Positions 34,591 to 43,139 of a DNA stretch of 64,000 nucleotides are shown here, piece by piece (the first letter of the stretch is position 1; the number at the start of each line of letters is the position of its first letter). Source of the DNA: Clostridium sp. 1001271st1 H5 (GTDB taxonomy: Bacteria > Bacillota > Clostridia > Lachnospirales > Lachnospiraceae). The translations under genes and the position numbers were made by a program. Under the pieces are notes generated by a model. That model did no database searches, had not been told where the DNA came from, and saw only the letters and a program-made list of their open reading frames with translations. Location: positions 186,001 to 250,000 of the forward strand of contig NZ_SPHO01000010.1 of NCBI RefSeq assembly GCF_005845215.1, given 5' to 3'.

Positions 34591-34665
34591 GGTGAGTAGA
34601 GGGATTCGAACCCTCGGCCTCCAGAGCCACAATCTGGCGCGATAACCAACTTCGCCATACCCACC
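34591..34665 (-). tRNA. tRNA-His (GTG)
   Basis: On the minus strand acceptor GTGGGTA pairs with TACTCAC (one G.U), preceded by the extra G-1 typical of tRNA-His, with discriminator C. The anticodon stem CCAGA/TCTGG closes TTGTGGC with anticodon GTG. The T arm contains GGTTCGAATCC. Confidence 0.95.
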
Positions 34666-34701
34666 ATAATTAAGTTATGAAACATCAGAGCTTGCGCTCA
34701 A

Positions 34702-34775
<74 letters not shown>

Positions 34776-34836
34776 ACAACTTCGGACAGCTTGATGTGAC
34801 TCTGCACTTTCATGCCAACTGCTGTCAACGAGCTAT

Positions 34837-34865
34837 AGTTTATCATATGTTTCTGGAGATTGCAA
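34837..34865 (-). promoter_or_regulatory. Promoter of the tRNA-Arg/tRNA-His unit
   Basis: On the minus strand TTGCAA (34860-34865), 17 bases and TAAACT (34837-34842) lie about 60 bases before tRNA-Arg. Confidence 0.5.
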
Positions 34866-34895
34866 GCACTTTTTTTAAATTTCTTGTCCTTTTTT

Positions 34896-34940
34896 GCAGC
34901 CTTTTTCAAAGCCCGGACTCCGGAGCCTGAAAAAGGCTGC
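34896..34940. repeat. 13-bp perfect inverted repeat after the LD-carboxypeptidase gene
   Basis: GCAGCCTTTTTCA and TGAAAAAGGCTGC form a perfect stem with a 19-base GC-rich loop, about 30 bases past the stop at 34967. In the minus transcript it is followed by A, not T, so it is not a classic terminator; it may stabilise the mRNA end. Confidence 0.6.
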
Positions 34941-34966
34941 TCCAACGCCATATTAAACCGCGGAAA

Positions 34967-35902
34967 CTACTGTGGCTGCCGGCGGAAGCGAATCCGCATA
35001 TTGTCACCATCCATACGGCATATGGTGCCAAAGGGCAGGGTTCCCATGGGCTTATCATGGCCGGACCTGATATGGTACATCACAGGCATATCAAACCCTC
35101 CGAACCGGTCATGAAGAAATTCCTCTGTTTCATAGGTCCCGTCGTACCGGTCATTGGTACAATCCGTGAAATCGCCGAGAAGAATGCCTGCCGCATGCTC
35201 AAACAGACCGGCGTATTCCATCTGGGTGATATACATGTCAAGGGACGCGATTCCTTCCTCCACATCCTCCAGAAACAGAATCTTATCCCTGGTATCCAGC
35301 TGGTAAAAGGTGCCGCAGGCCCTGGCCAGTACGGATATGTTTCCGCCTGCCAGAACACCCTCCGCCACACCGCCGCGGATGGCCTTAAAGCCCTCCTCCC
35401 CCGGCGGATTCCAAAACTCCAGTTCATCCTCCATATTGAGGGCGGCATACAGCCCAGACCGGGTGTAGGCGTCAAAATCCTTCAGCATGTTGGAGCACAC
35501 CATCGGCCCATGGAAGGTAACCAGATTCCCAAACATCTGGAATCCGGAATGAAGGTTTGTTATGTCGCTGTACCCCACAAATATTTTGGGATTCTGTTTC
35601 ACCAGCTCAAAATCCAGGTACTTCATGATTTGGGAACTTCCATAGCCTCCCCGCACGCAAAAAACCGCCTTGACCTGTGTATCCCCAAACATGCGGTTCA
35701 GGTCCTCTGCCCGTGCCCTGGCATCCCCTGCCAGATAATTATGGAAATTATACATGTTCTCAAGACATGCGCCCAGTTTTACCCGGTATCCCATGTCCTC
35801 CAGCAGCTTTACGCAGCCATCTCTCTCATCCTCCTTTACAGGAAATGCAGGGGACACCAGACCTACCGTGTCCCCTTCCCTCAATCTCTCCGGAAATACC
35901 AT
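34967..35902 (-). CDS. LD-carboxypeptidase (peptidase S66)
   Basis: The product, 311 residues, is an S66 serine peptidase of the LdcA/MccF family, which removes the terminal D-Ala from L,D-linked muropeptides or cleaves microcin-like adducts. The nucleophile is Ser112 in GYSDITNL, the Glu lies in EDVEEGIASLD, and the His in SGHDKPMGTLPFG. The start MVFPERLREGDTVGLVSPA fits the family at ATG 35900-35902; a TTG three codons earlier with AAAGGA upstream is an alternative. It follows the Opp operon and supports muropeptide scavenging. Confidence 0.92.
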   Translation of the reverse strand: MVFPERLREGDTVGLVSPAFPVKEDERDGCVKLLEDMGYRVKLGACLENMYNFHNYLAGDARARAEDLNRMFGDTQVKAVFCVRGGYGSSQIMKYLDFELVKQNPKIFVGYSDITNLHSGFQMFGNLVTFHGPMVCSNMLKDFDAYTRSGLYAALNMEDELEFWNPPGEEGFKAIRGGVAEGVLAGGNISVLARACGTFYQLDTRDKILFLEDVEEGIASLDMYITQMEYAGLFEHAAGILLGDFTDCTNDRYDGTYETEEFLHDRFGGFDMPVMYHIRSGHDKPMGTLPFGTICRMDGDNMRIRFRRQPQ

Positions 35903-35945
35903 CTGTCCCAATCCGTCCTTTCATTCATATTCAGCCTCATTTAGC

Positions 35946-35981
35946 CAAAAAGCTGCCCACGCCCCATTACCCGGCGTGGGC
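35946..35981 (-). terminator. Intrinsic terminator after the Opp-type binding-protein gene
   Basis: GCCCACGCC (35955-35963) and GGCGTGGGC (35973-35981) make a perfect 9-bp stem with a 9-base loop, followed on the minus strand by AGC and five T. Confidence 0.8.
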
Positions 35982-36026
35982 ACCTCTGCTTTGCTTCATA
36001 ACCATGGCCTGGCTTAATTACCACGC

Positions 36027-37709
36027 TTACTGTCTGTCAGCATATTTAAATATCGTATGACCGATATAGGTCTTGATAACGCCCTGGCATCCCGGCTTCA
36101 CCAAAAGCTGGGCATTGCGGTAGTACAGAGGCAGGATAGGCATTTCCTCCATCAGAAGCTTTTCACCTGTCTCAAACAGCTCCATGCGCTTCTTATTGTC
36201 CGTCAGGCTCCTGGCCTCTTTCATCATGGCGTCGTATTCCTTGGCTTCATCATTCAGCCAACGGCACTGGGTTTCATTTCTCTGAAGAAGGAAGCAGTCC
36301 AGATTGGTGCTGGGGTCAGGATAATCTCCGGTCCAGCCGTCATAGCAGATATCAAAATTACCGGCTGTCTGCTCATCCCAGTATACCTTGGGCTCAAAGG
36401 TAACAATCTCCACATTCACTCCCAGATTTTCCTTCCACATAGCCTGCATGGCCTGGGCCACATCCTTTTTCTCCTGGTCGTTCTGGGTAATCAGGGTCAG
36501 GGTGGGATAGCCCTCTCCGCCCGGATAGCCGGCTTCTTCCATCAGCGCCTTTGCAGCCTCCACGTCCTCTGTGAACAGGCTGCCCACCGTGGTGCGGTAA
36601 TCATCGCCGGAGCCCTCATAGGGAATGCCGTGAGGCACAAAGGCATAGGATGATTCCGGCCTGGACGCAACGATGGACTGGTTGATGACATCCCTGTTAA
36701 GGGACATGGATAATGCCTTTCTCACCCGTGCATCTGACAGATAATCTTTCTCACAGTTAAAATCATAATAGCAGGTTCCTATGAGGTCATAGGACTTAAG
36801 CTCGTCGCTTCCGCCGTACTGTGACTGGGCCTGGGTCTGGATGATGGTATTGTCCACCACATCCACCTCCCCTGCATTGTAGGCGGACAGGGCTGCTTCT
36901 GCGGACTCAATAAACACAATATTCACGCCGTCCAGCTTCACTGAATCCGCGTCAACGTATTCCGGATTCTTCTCCAGCACATAGCTGGCCTGGGGATTGA
37001 TTTCCTTCAGGCGGAACGCTCCGTTGCTCACATAGGTATCCGCCGACTTGGTCCAGGCTTCAGGGCCTTCCACCGCATCCTTCTTCACCGGGAAATAGGC
37101 GGTAACAGCCGTAAGGTCAATGAAATAAGCGGTGGGGTTCTCCAGCGTGACCTTCAGGGTCTTGTCATCCTCCGCCTTTACGCCCACATCATCGGCAGAT
37201 GCCTTTCCCTCATTATATGCTTCGCCGTTCTTCAGATAGAACAGGTACCATGCGCCGGGAGAGGCTGTATCCTGCGCCAGGGTGCGTTTCCAGGCATACT
37301 CAAAGTCCCCTGCCGTCAGAGGGGAACCGTCCGACCATTTTAAGCCGTCCCTCAGGGTAAACGTATATTCCAGGCCGTCCTCGCTCATGCTGTAGGTCTC
37401 AGCGCAGCCGTTAATCAGGCCGCCGTCCGGTCCAATCTGCATCAGCCCGGTGAACAGGTTTTGAAGCACAATGGACGAGGTGGCATAGTTGTTCATGGTC
37501 GGGTCCAGTGTCTCAGGCTCCTTCTGCATGGCGTAGGTCATGACCTTTGCACCCCCGCTTTGGGCGCCCTCTTCCTTCCCGCCCGATGCCTGGGTTGTCT
37601 GCCCCGCCGCCCCGCTCTCAGCCGTTTTCTCAGAACTCTGTCCGCCGCATCCTGCCAGCATGGAAGCAGCCATTACAAGGCTCAATAACACTTTCAGTTT
37701 TTTTCTCAT
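36027..37709 (-). CDS. oppA: Oligopeptide-binding lipoprotein (OppA-like)
   Basis: The 560-residue family-5 binding protein has a lipoprotein signal with charged MRKKLKV, a hydrophobic core and lipobox LAGC, then a Ser/Gly/Glu-rich linker. KEPETLDPTMNNYATSSIV and LRDGLKWSDGSPLTAGDFEYAWKR (shown here as DGSPLTAGDFEYAWKR) are classical OppA segments. It captures peptides for the permeases encoded upstream. AAGGAGG precedes the ATG at 37707-37709. It is the last transport gene of its operon, whereas in the first module the binding-protein gene is first. Confidence 0.92.
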   Translation of the reverse strand: MRKKLKVLLSLVMAASMLAGCGGQSSEKTAESGAAGQTTQASGGKEEGAQSGGAKVMTYAMQKEPETLDPTMNNYATSSIVLQNLFTGLMQIGPDGGLINGCAETYSMSEDGLEYTFTLRDGLKWSDGSPLTAGDFEYAWKRTLAQDTASPGAWYLFYLKNGEAYNEGKASADDVGVKAEDDKTLKVTLENPTAYFIDLTAVTAYFPVKKDAVEGPEAWTKSADTYVSNGAFRLKEINPQASYVLEKNPEYVDADSVKLDGVNIVFIESAEAALSAYNAGEVDVVDNTIIQTQAQSQYGGSDELKSYDLIGTCYYDFNCEKDYLSDARVRKALSMSLNRDVINQSIVASRPESSYAFVPHGIPYEGSGDDYRTTVGSLFTEDVEAAKALMEEAGYPGGEGYPTLTLITQNDQEKKDVAQAMQAMWKENLGVNVEIVTFEPKVYWDEQTAGNFDICYDGWTGDYPDPSTNLDCFLLQRNETQCRWLNDEAKEYDAMMKEARSLTDNKKRMELFETGEKLLMEEMPILPLYYRNAQLLVKPGCQGVIKTYIGHTIFKYADRQ

Positions 37710-37806
37710 TTTGCTCCTCCTTGTCTTGGGCACCAAGCAACCGTCTCATGGCCGCTTACGTGCAATACATGTCTCTGGTTCGTTTTCCCGCTTCCGTAAT
37801 CTTCTA

Positions 37807-38796
37807 TTACGAATCAAAAAGATGGCAGGCCACCTTATGTTTATCATTGACAGCTTTTAACTCCGGCTTTACCTGGCCGCATATATCCTTTGCATAGCGG
37901 CACCTGCTTCTGAAGGGACAGCCGGGAGCCGGATTAATGGGAGAGGGCACATCCCCTTCCAGGATAATTCTCTGGTTCCCCCTGGCCAGCTTCGGGTCTG
38001 CCACAGGCACTGCGGAAATCAGGGACTGGGTGTAAGGATGAAGCATGTTGTCATACAGCTCATCCACCTGGGCGTACTCAATCAGGCTGCCCAGGTACAT
38101 AACCCCCACCTCCGACGAGATGTGGCGCACCATGGACAGGTCATGGGAGATGAACAGGTAGGTGAAATGGAACTTATCCTGCAATTCCTCCAGAATATTG
38201 ATGACCTGGGCCTGGATGGATACATCCAGGGCTGATATGGGTTCATCGCAGACAATAAACTCCGGCTCCGCAGCCAATGCCCTGGCTATTCCGATTCTCT
38301 GTCTCTGTCCTCCTGAGAACTCATGGGGATACCGGTTAATATGGTCCGGTTTAAGTCCAACCATCTCAATCAGCTCCCTGACCCTGTCATTCTTATCCTT
38401 TCCCGTGTGGAGCTTCATGGCCCATATCGGCTCGGCAATGATATCCCCTATGTTCTTTCTCGGGTCCAGGGATGTATAGGGGTCCTGGAATATCATCTGC
38501 ATCTTCTTCCTGTAGGGAGCCATCTGGCTGTCGTTCAGTCCGGTGATGTCCGTTCCCTGGTACAGAATCCGCCCTTGCGTTGCCTGGTACAGTTTAAGGA
38601 TGGTACGGCCAACCGTTGTCTTGCCGCAGCCGGATTCCCCCACCAGTCCCATGGTGCGGCCCTTTTCAATGGAAAAGGATACGCCGTCCACTGCCTTTAA
38701 CACCTTTGGCTTGGAAAAAAGACCGCTTTTCAGTTTAAAATGCATCTTCAAATCATTTACTTCAATACAGTTATTTGTATCCGTACATTGAGCCAT
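37807..38796 (-). CDS. oppF: Oligopeptide ABC transporter ATP-binding protein (OppF-like)
   Basis: The product, 329 residues, has Walker A GESGCGKTT, signature [15 protein letters not shown], Walker B FIVCDEPISALD and the switch FISHDLSMV, with the C-terminal oligopeptide extension ending in GCPFRSRCRYAKDICG. It forms the ATPase pair with the OppD-like protein. The ATG overlaps the OppD stop (TGATG). It is distinct from the DppF-like protein at 5488-6483, so the window holds two complete importers. Confidence 0.93.
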   Translation of the reverse strand: MAQCTDTNNCIEVNDLKMHFKLKSGLFSKPKVLKAVDGVSFSIEKGRTMGLVGESGCGKTTVGRTILKLYQATQGRILYQGTDITGLNDSQMAPYRKKMQMIFQDPYTSLDPRKNIGDIIAEPIWAMKLHTGKDKNDRVRELIEMVGLKPDHINRYPHEFSGGQRQRIGIARALAAEPEFIVCDEPISALDVSIQAQVINILEELQDKFHFTYLFISHDLSMVRHISSEVGVMYLGSLIEYAQVDELYDNMLHPYTQSLISAVPVADPKLARGNQRIILEGDVPSPINPAPGCPFRSRCRYAKDICGQVKPELKAVNDKHKVACHLFDS

Positions 38797-39794
38797 CACA
38801 GCTTCACCTCCCCCATCCGGGCTTTCACCGATTCATTGTGAAGCCAGCAGGCGCTGACATGTCCATTTCCCAGGTCGTAAAAGGGCGGCTGGTGGGCTGC
38901 GCAGAGCTTCATGGCATGGGAACATCTGGCTGCAAAAGGACATCCCTTCGGCGGGTTTAAAAGGTCGGGCGGCGTGCCGAAGATTGGCACCAGCTTTTCC
39001 TTTGTCCTCTTGGGTATGGAGGCCAGAAGCCCTGCTGTGTAGGGATGGCCGGTCCGGTAGAAGATATCCTCAATATCCCCTTCCTCCATGATTAATCCAC
39101 CGTACATGACAATAACCCTGGTACACAGGCTGGATATAACGCCCAGGTCATGTGTAATCAATATGACGGAGGTGTTAAACTCATTCTTCATATGGGCCAT
39201 CAGCTCCAGAATCTGGGCCTGTATGGTCACATCCAGCGCCGTGGTGGGCTCGTCTGCTATGAGCAGCCGGGGCCTGCAGCACATGGCAATGGCTATCATC
39301 ACCCTCTGGCGCATACCGCCGGAAAGCTCATGCGGATACTGTTTCAGCCTGCGCTCCGGACTGGGAAGCCCCACAGCTTCCAGCATGGCCAGGGCTTTTC
39401 CGTCTGCTTCCCTTCTGGAAAGCTTCTGATGCCGCATCAGGGGACCCCGGAGTTGCTCCCCCACCGTGAACAGGGGATTTAAACTGGTCATGGGGTCCTG
39501 GAATATCATACCAATCCGGTTTCCCTGAATCTTCCTCATTTCCTTTGGAGATTTCTTAAGCAGGTCCTGGCCGTCAAAGAGCAGGGCATCTGCCCGGCGT
39601 AGGGCATTGTCCTCCAAAAGCCCCATGATTGACAGCATGGTAACACTTTTGCCGCAGCCGGATTCCCCCACGATTCCAAGGCTCTCTCCCTTCCCCACAC
39701 GGAAGGTGATGCCCCTTACGGACTGCACAAGGCCTGCGTCTGTTTCAAAACTGGTGCGCAGGTTCTCCACCTCTAAAATTGTATCTTCCATCAT
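38796..39794 (-). CDS. oppD: Oligopeptide ABC transporter ATP-binding protein (OppD-like)
   Basis: The protein, about 332 residues, shows Walker [10 protein letters not shown], signature ELSGGMRQRVMIAIAM, Walker B LIADEPTTALD and LITHDLGVISSLC. The C-terminal extension contains GCPFAARCSHAMKLC. ATG 39792-39794 was chosen as start because AGGTGG lies six bases upstream; ATGs at 39800 and 39791 are alternatives. Its start overlaps the end of the OppC-like gene region, which stops at 39805, by close spacing. Confidence 0.93.
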   Translation of the reverse strand: MMEDTILEVENLRTSFETDAGLVQSVRGITFRVGKGESLGIVGESGCGKSVTMLSIMGLLEDNALRRADALLFDGQDLLKKSPKEMRKIQGNRIGMIFQDPMTSLNPLFTVGEQLRGPLMRHQKLSRREADGKALAMLEAVGLPSPERRLKQYPHELSGGMRQRVMIAIAMCCRPRLLIADEPTTALDVTIQAQILELMAHMKNEFNTSVILITHDLGVISSLCTRVIVMYGGLIMEEGDIEDIFYRTGHPYTAGLLASIPKRTKEKLVPIFGTPPDLLNPPKGCPFAARCSHAMKLCAAHQPPFYDLGNGHVSACWLHNESVKARMGEVKL

Positions 39795-39804
39795 GTTCAT
39801 CCAC

Positions 39805-40749
39805 CTATTTCTTAAGTCTTGGGTCCAGAGCATCCCTCAGCCCGTCACCGATAAAGTTCAGGGCAAATATGGTAATGCTGATTGCCAGCGCCGGAAACAG
39901 CATCTGGTACGGATATGAAAACAGATATTCTATGGCATCATTGGCCAGGGTTCCCCAGCTGGCCTTCGGCACCTGGATGCCGATGCCCAGAAAGCTTAAA
40001 AACGCCTCCTGGAATATGGCCGACGGAATCAGGAACGTGACCGTCACAATAATGGAGCCCATGCTGTTGGGTATGAGATGATGTATCAGAATCTGCCATT
40101 TGCTCAGTCCGCAGACCTTTGCCGCCAGGGCAAAATCCTGCTCCCTCAGCGTCAGTATCTGGGCCCGGACCATTCTGGCCGTGGTAATCCAGTAGGTGAG
40201 GCACATGGCAATCAGGATGCTCTGGATGGTATTCCCCAGAAACATCATAATTAAAATCATATAAATCAGGCTGGGAATGCCGGTGAGTATATCCACCACT
40301 CGCATCATGACGATATCCGTGGTTCCTCCCACATAGCCTGATATGCCTCCGTAGAGCACGCCGATGACCATATTGATGGCTGCCGCCGCAAAACCAATGG
40401 ACAGGCTGATCCGGGCCCCGTACATGGTCCTGACGAAAATATCGCGTCCCATCTTGTCTGTTCCGAACAAATGGGCTCTGCCAGGCCACTGGAGGGCGTT
40501 TCCAAAATCAGTCTGGTCATATGTATAAGGAGAAAACATGGGGACAAATATGGCAGCCAATGTCATGATAACCACAATGGCTATGCCCAGCATGGCCAGC
40601 TTATCCTTTTTAAGCCGTATCCAGCAGTTTTTCCAGTAGGAGATACTGGGCCGGTTTATGGATTCCATCTCCCGCTCTGCGTCCGTAAGTCCGGCCAGAA
40701 GTTCCTCCGGAATCACATCCGACATGGTAAATTCAACTCTCTCTTCCAT
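39805..40749 (-). CDS. oppC: Oligopeptide ABC transporter permease (OppC-like)
   Basis: The product, about 314 residues, has a cytoplasmic N-terminus ending in SYWKNCWIRLKKDKLAMLGI, typical of OppC, then a first helix and the FGTDKMGRDIFVRTMYGARISL segment. EAFLSFLGIGIQVPKASWG is the coupling-helix region and GDGLRDALDPRLKK closes the protein. It forms the channel with the OppB-like subunit. ATG 40747-40749 follows AGGTGA; a GTG three codons earlier is less likely. Confidence 0.92.
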   Translation of the reverse strand: MEERVEFTMSDVIPEELLAGLTDAEREMESINRPSISYWKNCWIRLKKDKLAMLGIAIVVIMTLAAIFVPMFSPYTYDQTDFGNALQWPGRAHLFGTDKMGRDIFVRTMYGARISLSIGFAAAAINMVIGVLYGGISGYVGGTTDIVMMRVVDILTGIPSLIYMILIMMFLGNTIQSILIAMCLTYWITTARMVRAQILTLREQDFALAAKVCGLSKWQILIHHLIPNSMGSIIVTVTFLIPSAIFQEAFLSFLGIGIQVPKASWGTLANDAIEYLFSYPYQMLFPALAISITIFALNFIGDGLRDALDPRLKK

Positions 40750-40758
40750 CCTCTTCAC

Positions 40759-41685
40759 CTACTCCGTAATCTTTACTCTTGGGTCAATCACTGCGTACAT
40801 GATGTCAACAATCAGATTGCAGCCAATAATCATCACGCCTAAAAACACGGTGAGTCCCAGTGTGACGGAATAATCCCTGTCCGTGATGGCGGATATGAAA
40901 TAGCGTCCCAGTCCCGGGATACTGAACAGCTTCTCAATGATAAAGGTACCTGTGAGCAGCGTGGCCACCAGCGGGCCCACATAGGTCACCACCGGAAGAA
41001 TGGAATTCTTAAGGGCATACCTGCTGATGACCTCCCATTCCGGCACTCCCTTGGAACGCTCTGTCCTTATGTAATCCTGGCGCATGGTTTCCAGCATGCT
41101 GGAGCGCATGAGACGGGTGATATAGGCCACCTGGGAAAAGGCCATGCAGAACACCGGCAGCACATAATGTTTCCATGAGGTCAGGCCGTAGGAGGGAAAT
41201 ATCTTCCACTTCTCGCAGAACACATACATCATCAGCACGCAGAGTACAAAACTGGGCACCGAAACGCCGATGGTGGCCAGCACCATGGAGACCCCGTCCG
41301 CCAGCTTCCCCCGCTTTACGGCAGCCACAATTCCCAACGGGATTCCCGCCGCAAGGGCCACTGCGATTCCCAGCGCCCCCACCTTTGCCGATACCGGAAA
41401 GCCGTTGGCAATGAGCTCATTGACCGTGGTATCCTGTTTTTTAAAGGAGGTTCCCATGTCGCCGTGGAGAAGGTTGCCGAGATACCTGACATACTGGGCC
41501 GGAAGCGGGTCGTTGAGACCATACTTTTCGGAAATCTGCTCCAGGATTTTTTCCGGCACATTCCTTTGCTCAGACGGACTGAAAGGACCTCCCGGAATGA
41601 CATGCATCAGAAAGAATGTAATGGTAATAAGAATAAAAAGAGATAACACACCTGCTACCAACCGCTTGATTATGTATTTTGCCAT
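40759..41685 (-). CDS. oppB: Oligopeptide ABC transporter permease (OppB-like)
   Basis: The 308-residue permease begins MAKYIIKRLVAGVLSLFILI and has FFLMHVIPGGPFSPSEQRNV in the first external loop, then the permease core with ETMRQDYIRTERSKGVPEW and GTFIIEKLFSIPGLGRYF. It pairs with the OppC-like subunit. ATG 41683-41685 is favoured over one two codons earlier because AGGTGG is better placed. It is the first gene of the minus-strand Opp operon. Confidence 0.92.
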   Translation of the reverse strand: MAKYIIKRLVAGVLSLFILITITFFLMHVIPGGPFSPSEQRNVPEKILEQISEKYGLNDPLPAQYVRYLGNLLHGDMGTSFKKQDTTVNELIANGFPVSAKVGALGIAVALAAGIPLGIVAAVKRGKLADGVSMVLATIGVSVPSFVLCVLMMYVFCEKWKIFPSYGLTSWKHYVLPVFCMAFSQVAYITRLMRSSMLETMRQDYIRTERSKGVPEWEVISRYALKNSILPVVTYVGPLVATLLTGTFIIEKLFSIPGLGRYFISAITDRDYSVTLGLTVFLGVMIIGCNLIVDIMYAVIDPRVKITE

Positions 41686-41740
41686 TGCCATACCACCTTT
41701 GTCTTAGATAAACTGAATCCGGGCCGAACCGCCCTTGTAT

Positions 41741-41787
41741 AAAAAAAAGGCGACTTAAAGAGCAGTAAGTTCACTGCGCCTTCGCCT
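41741..41787 (-). terminator. Leader terminator/attenuator of the opp operon
   Basis: In the minus-strand leader AGGCGA (plus strand 41748-41753) pairs with TCGCCT (41782-41787), enclosing a second perfect hairpin GCAGT/ACTGC (41762-41766 with 41773-41777), and is followed by eight T. It lies within 60 bases of the promoter and before the OppB start, so it should stop most transcripts unless relieved. Confidence 0.65.
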
Positions 41788-41804
41788 GACATACTTAATT
41801 AAAA

Positions 41805-41833
41805 ATTATACCCATTGGCAAGTTAAAAGTCAA
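41805..41833 (-). promoter_or_regulatory. Promoter of the opp operon
   Basis: On the minus strand TTGACT (41828-41833), a 17-base spacer and TATAAT (41805-41810) are close to consensus. Confidence 0.85.
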
Positions 41834-41854
41834 TAAAAAGGACTCAGTTTCACA

Positions 41855-41883
41855 TTGCATTTTATGGCAGAAATACCTATAAT
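41855..41883 (+). promoter_or_regulatory. Promoter of the alanine racemase operon
   Basis: TTGCAT (41855-41860), a 17-base spacer and TATAAT (41878-41883) point rightward, divergent from the opp promoter with only about 20 bases between the two -35 boxes, which allows shared control. Confidence 0.75.
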
Positions 41884-41887
41884 TAAA

Positions 41888-41946
41888 CTTGCGGCCGCCG
41901 GGCTCTGTGAATAAAGGGAATTTTCACCCCTGCCGCCGGCCGCAAG
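41888..41946 (+). promoter_or_regulatory. Large GC-rich 5' UTR hairpin before alanine racemase
   Basis: CTTGCGGCCG (41888-41897) pairs with CGGCCGCAAG (41937-41946); a C.C mismatch and CGG/CCG extend it, with TGAA/TTCA further in. It spans nearly the entire leader and ends just before the ribosome site, so it may control translation or mRNA life. Confidence 0.55.
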
Positions 41947-41959
41947 ACGGAAAGAAGGT

Positions 41960-43135
41960 ATGAATCACATGGAAATCCCTGTTATGAATGAGATAATGAG
42001 AGATACCGTGGTGGAGGTGGACCTGGACCGCATTGCGTACAATGTAAGACAGATTAAGGCCATGGCAGGCCCCTCCACCCAGGTGGCGGCAGTGGTGAAG
42101 GCGGACGGCTACGGCCACGGCGCCCTGGGCATTGCTCCCGCCATCATGGAAAACGGAGCCAGCCTGCTGGCAGTGGCCACCCTGTCCGAGGCAGTGGAGC
42201 TGAAACAGGCATATCCCGGCTACCCTGTATTAATCATGGGGCTGACGCCGGACCGACTGCTGCCCTGTGTGCTGGAATACGGCATCATCCAGACCATCGA
42301 CACCCTGGCCCAGGCCAGGCTCCTTAACAATCTGGCGGCCGAAAGGGGACGGCAGGCCGTCATACATATCAAATATGACACCGGCTTCCACCGCATCGGA
42401 TTCCCCCGCGGCAAGGAAAGCCTGGAGGAGATTCGCCAAATCTGTTCCATGCCCTGGCTGAAACCGGAGGGCATCTACTCCCATCTGGCCCTGAAGGACG
42501 ACGAGTCCAACCAGGTCCAGTTCCGGCGCTTCATGGATGCCGTCAATGCCCTGGAGCAGGATGGATGCCATTTTCCCTGTAAGCACATTGCCGACAGCAT
42601 TGCTGCCGTTGATTTTCCTGAATACAGGCTGGACATGATACGGGCCGGTGCCATTGTGTACGGGTTAAAGGGGTTCCACAAGGGGCAGCTGGACATCCGC
42701 CAGGCCCTGACCTTTAAGACCCGTATCAGCCACATCACCCCTGTATCAAAGGGCGAAGGCGTGAGCTATGATTACCTGTGGACAGCGCCTCAGGACACCC
42801 GGGTGGCAGCCCTGCCCTTTGGGTATGCCGACGGCTATCCCCGGAACCTGCGGGGCAGGGCCGTGGTTACCCTCAGAGGTAAACAGGTGCCGGTGATTGG
42901 CGTCATATGCATGGACCAGTGCATGATTGACCTGACCGGCGTGCCTGAGGCTCAGATAGGGGATGAGGTCATCATATACGGAGACGGCACAGGGAACACC
43001 CTGGACATAGATGCGGTCAGCCGCCTGGCCGGCACCAATAAAAATGAAATCGTTGCCCGTCTCACCAGACGGCCCCCAAGGGTCTATGTGGGCGGAAACG
43101 GTTTTACCCCGCAAACTATTTCCCGGAAAGGATGA
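41960..43135 (+). CDS. alr: Alanine racemase
   Basis: The 391-residue PLP enzyme interconverts L- and D-alanine. The PLP lysine is Lys47 in AVVKADGYGHG; KYDTGFHRIGF, YSHLALKDDES and GVSYDYLW (catalytic Tyr region) are present, and the C-terminal beta domain has GVICMDQCMIDLTG. Two starts are possible, 41960 and 41969; GGAAAG or GAAGG could serve either. It leads an operon with an M20 amidohydrolase and an M55 D-aminopeptidase, so it likely converts D-Ala released from peptides to L-Ala for catabolism, in addition to or in place of cell-wall supply. Confidence 0.94.
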   Translation: MNHMEIPVMNEIMRDTVVEVDLDRIAYNVRQIKAMAGPSTQVAAVVKADGYGHGALGIAPAIMENGASLLAVATLSEAVELKQAYPGYPVLIMGLTPDRLLPCVLEYGIIQTIDTLAQARLLNNLAAERGRQAVIHIKYDTGFHRIGFPRGKESLEEIRQICSMPWLKPEGIYSHLALKDDESNQVQFRRFMDAVNALEQDGCHFPCKHIADSIAAVDFPEYRLDMIRAGAIVYGLKGFHKGQLDIRQALTFKTRISHITPVSKGEGVSYDYLWTAPQDTRVAALPFGYADGYPRNLRGRAVVTLRGKQVPVIGVICMDQCMIDLTGVPEAQIGDEVIIYGDGTGNTLDIDAVSRLAGTNKNEIVARLTRRPPRVYVGGNGFTPQTISRKG

Positions 43136-43139
43136 CGCC

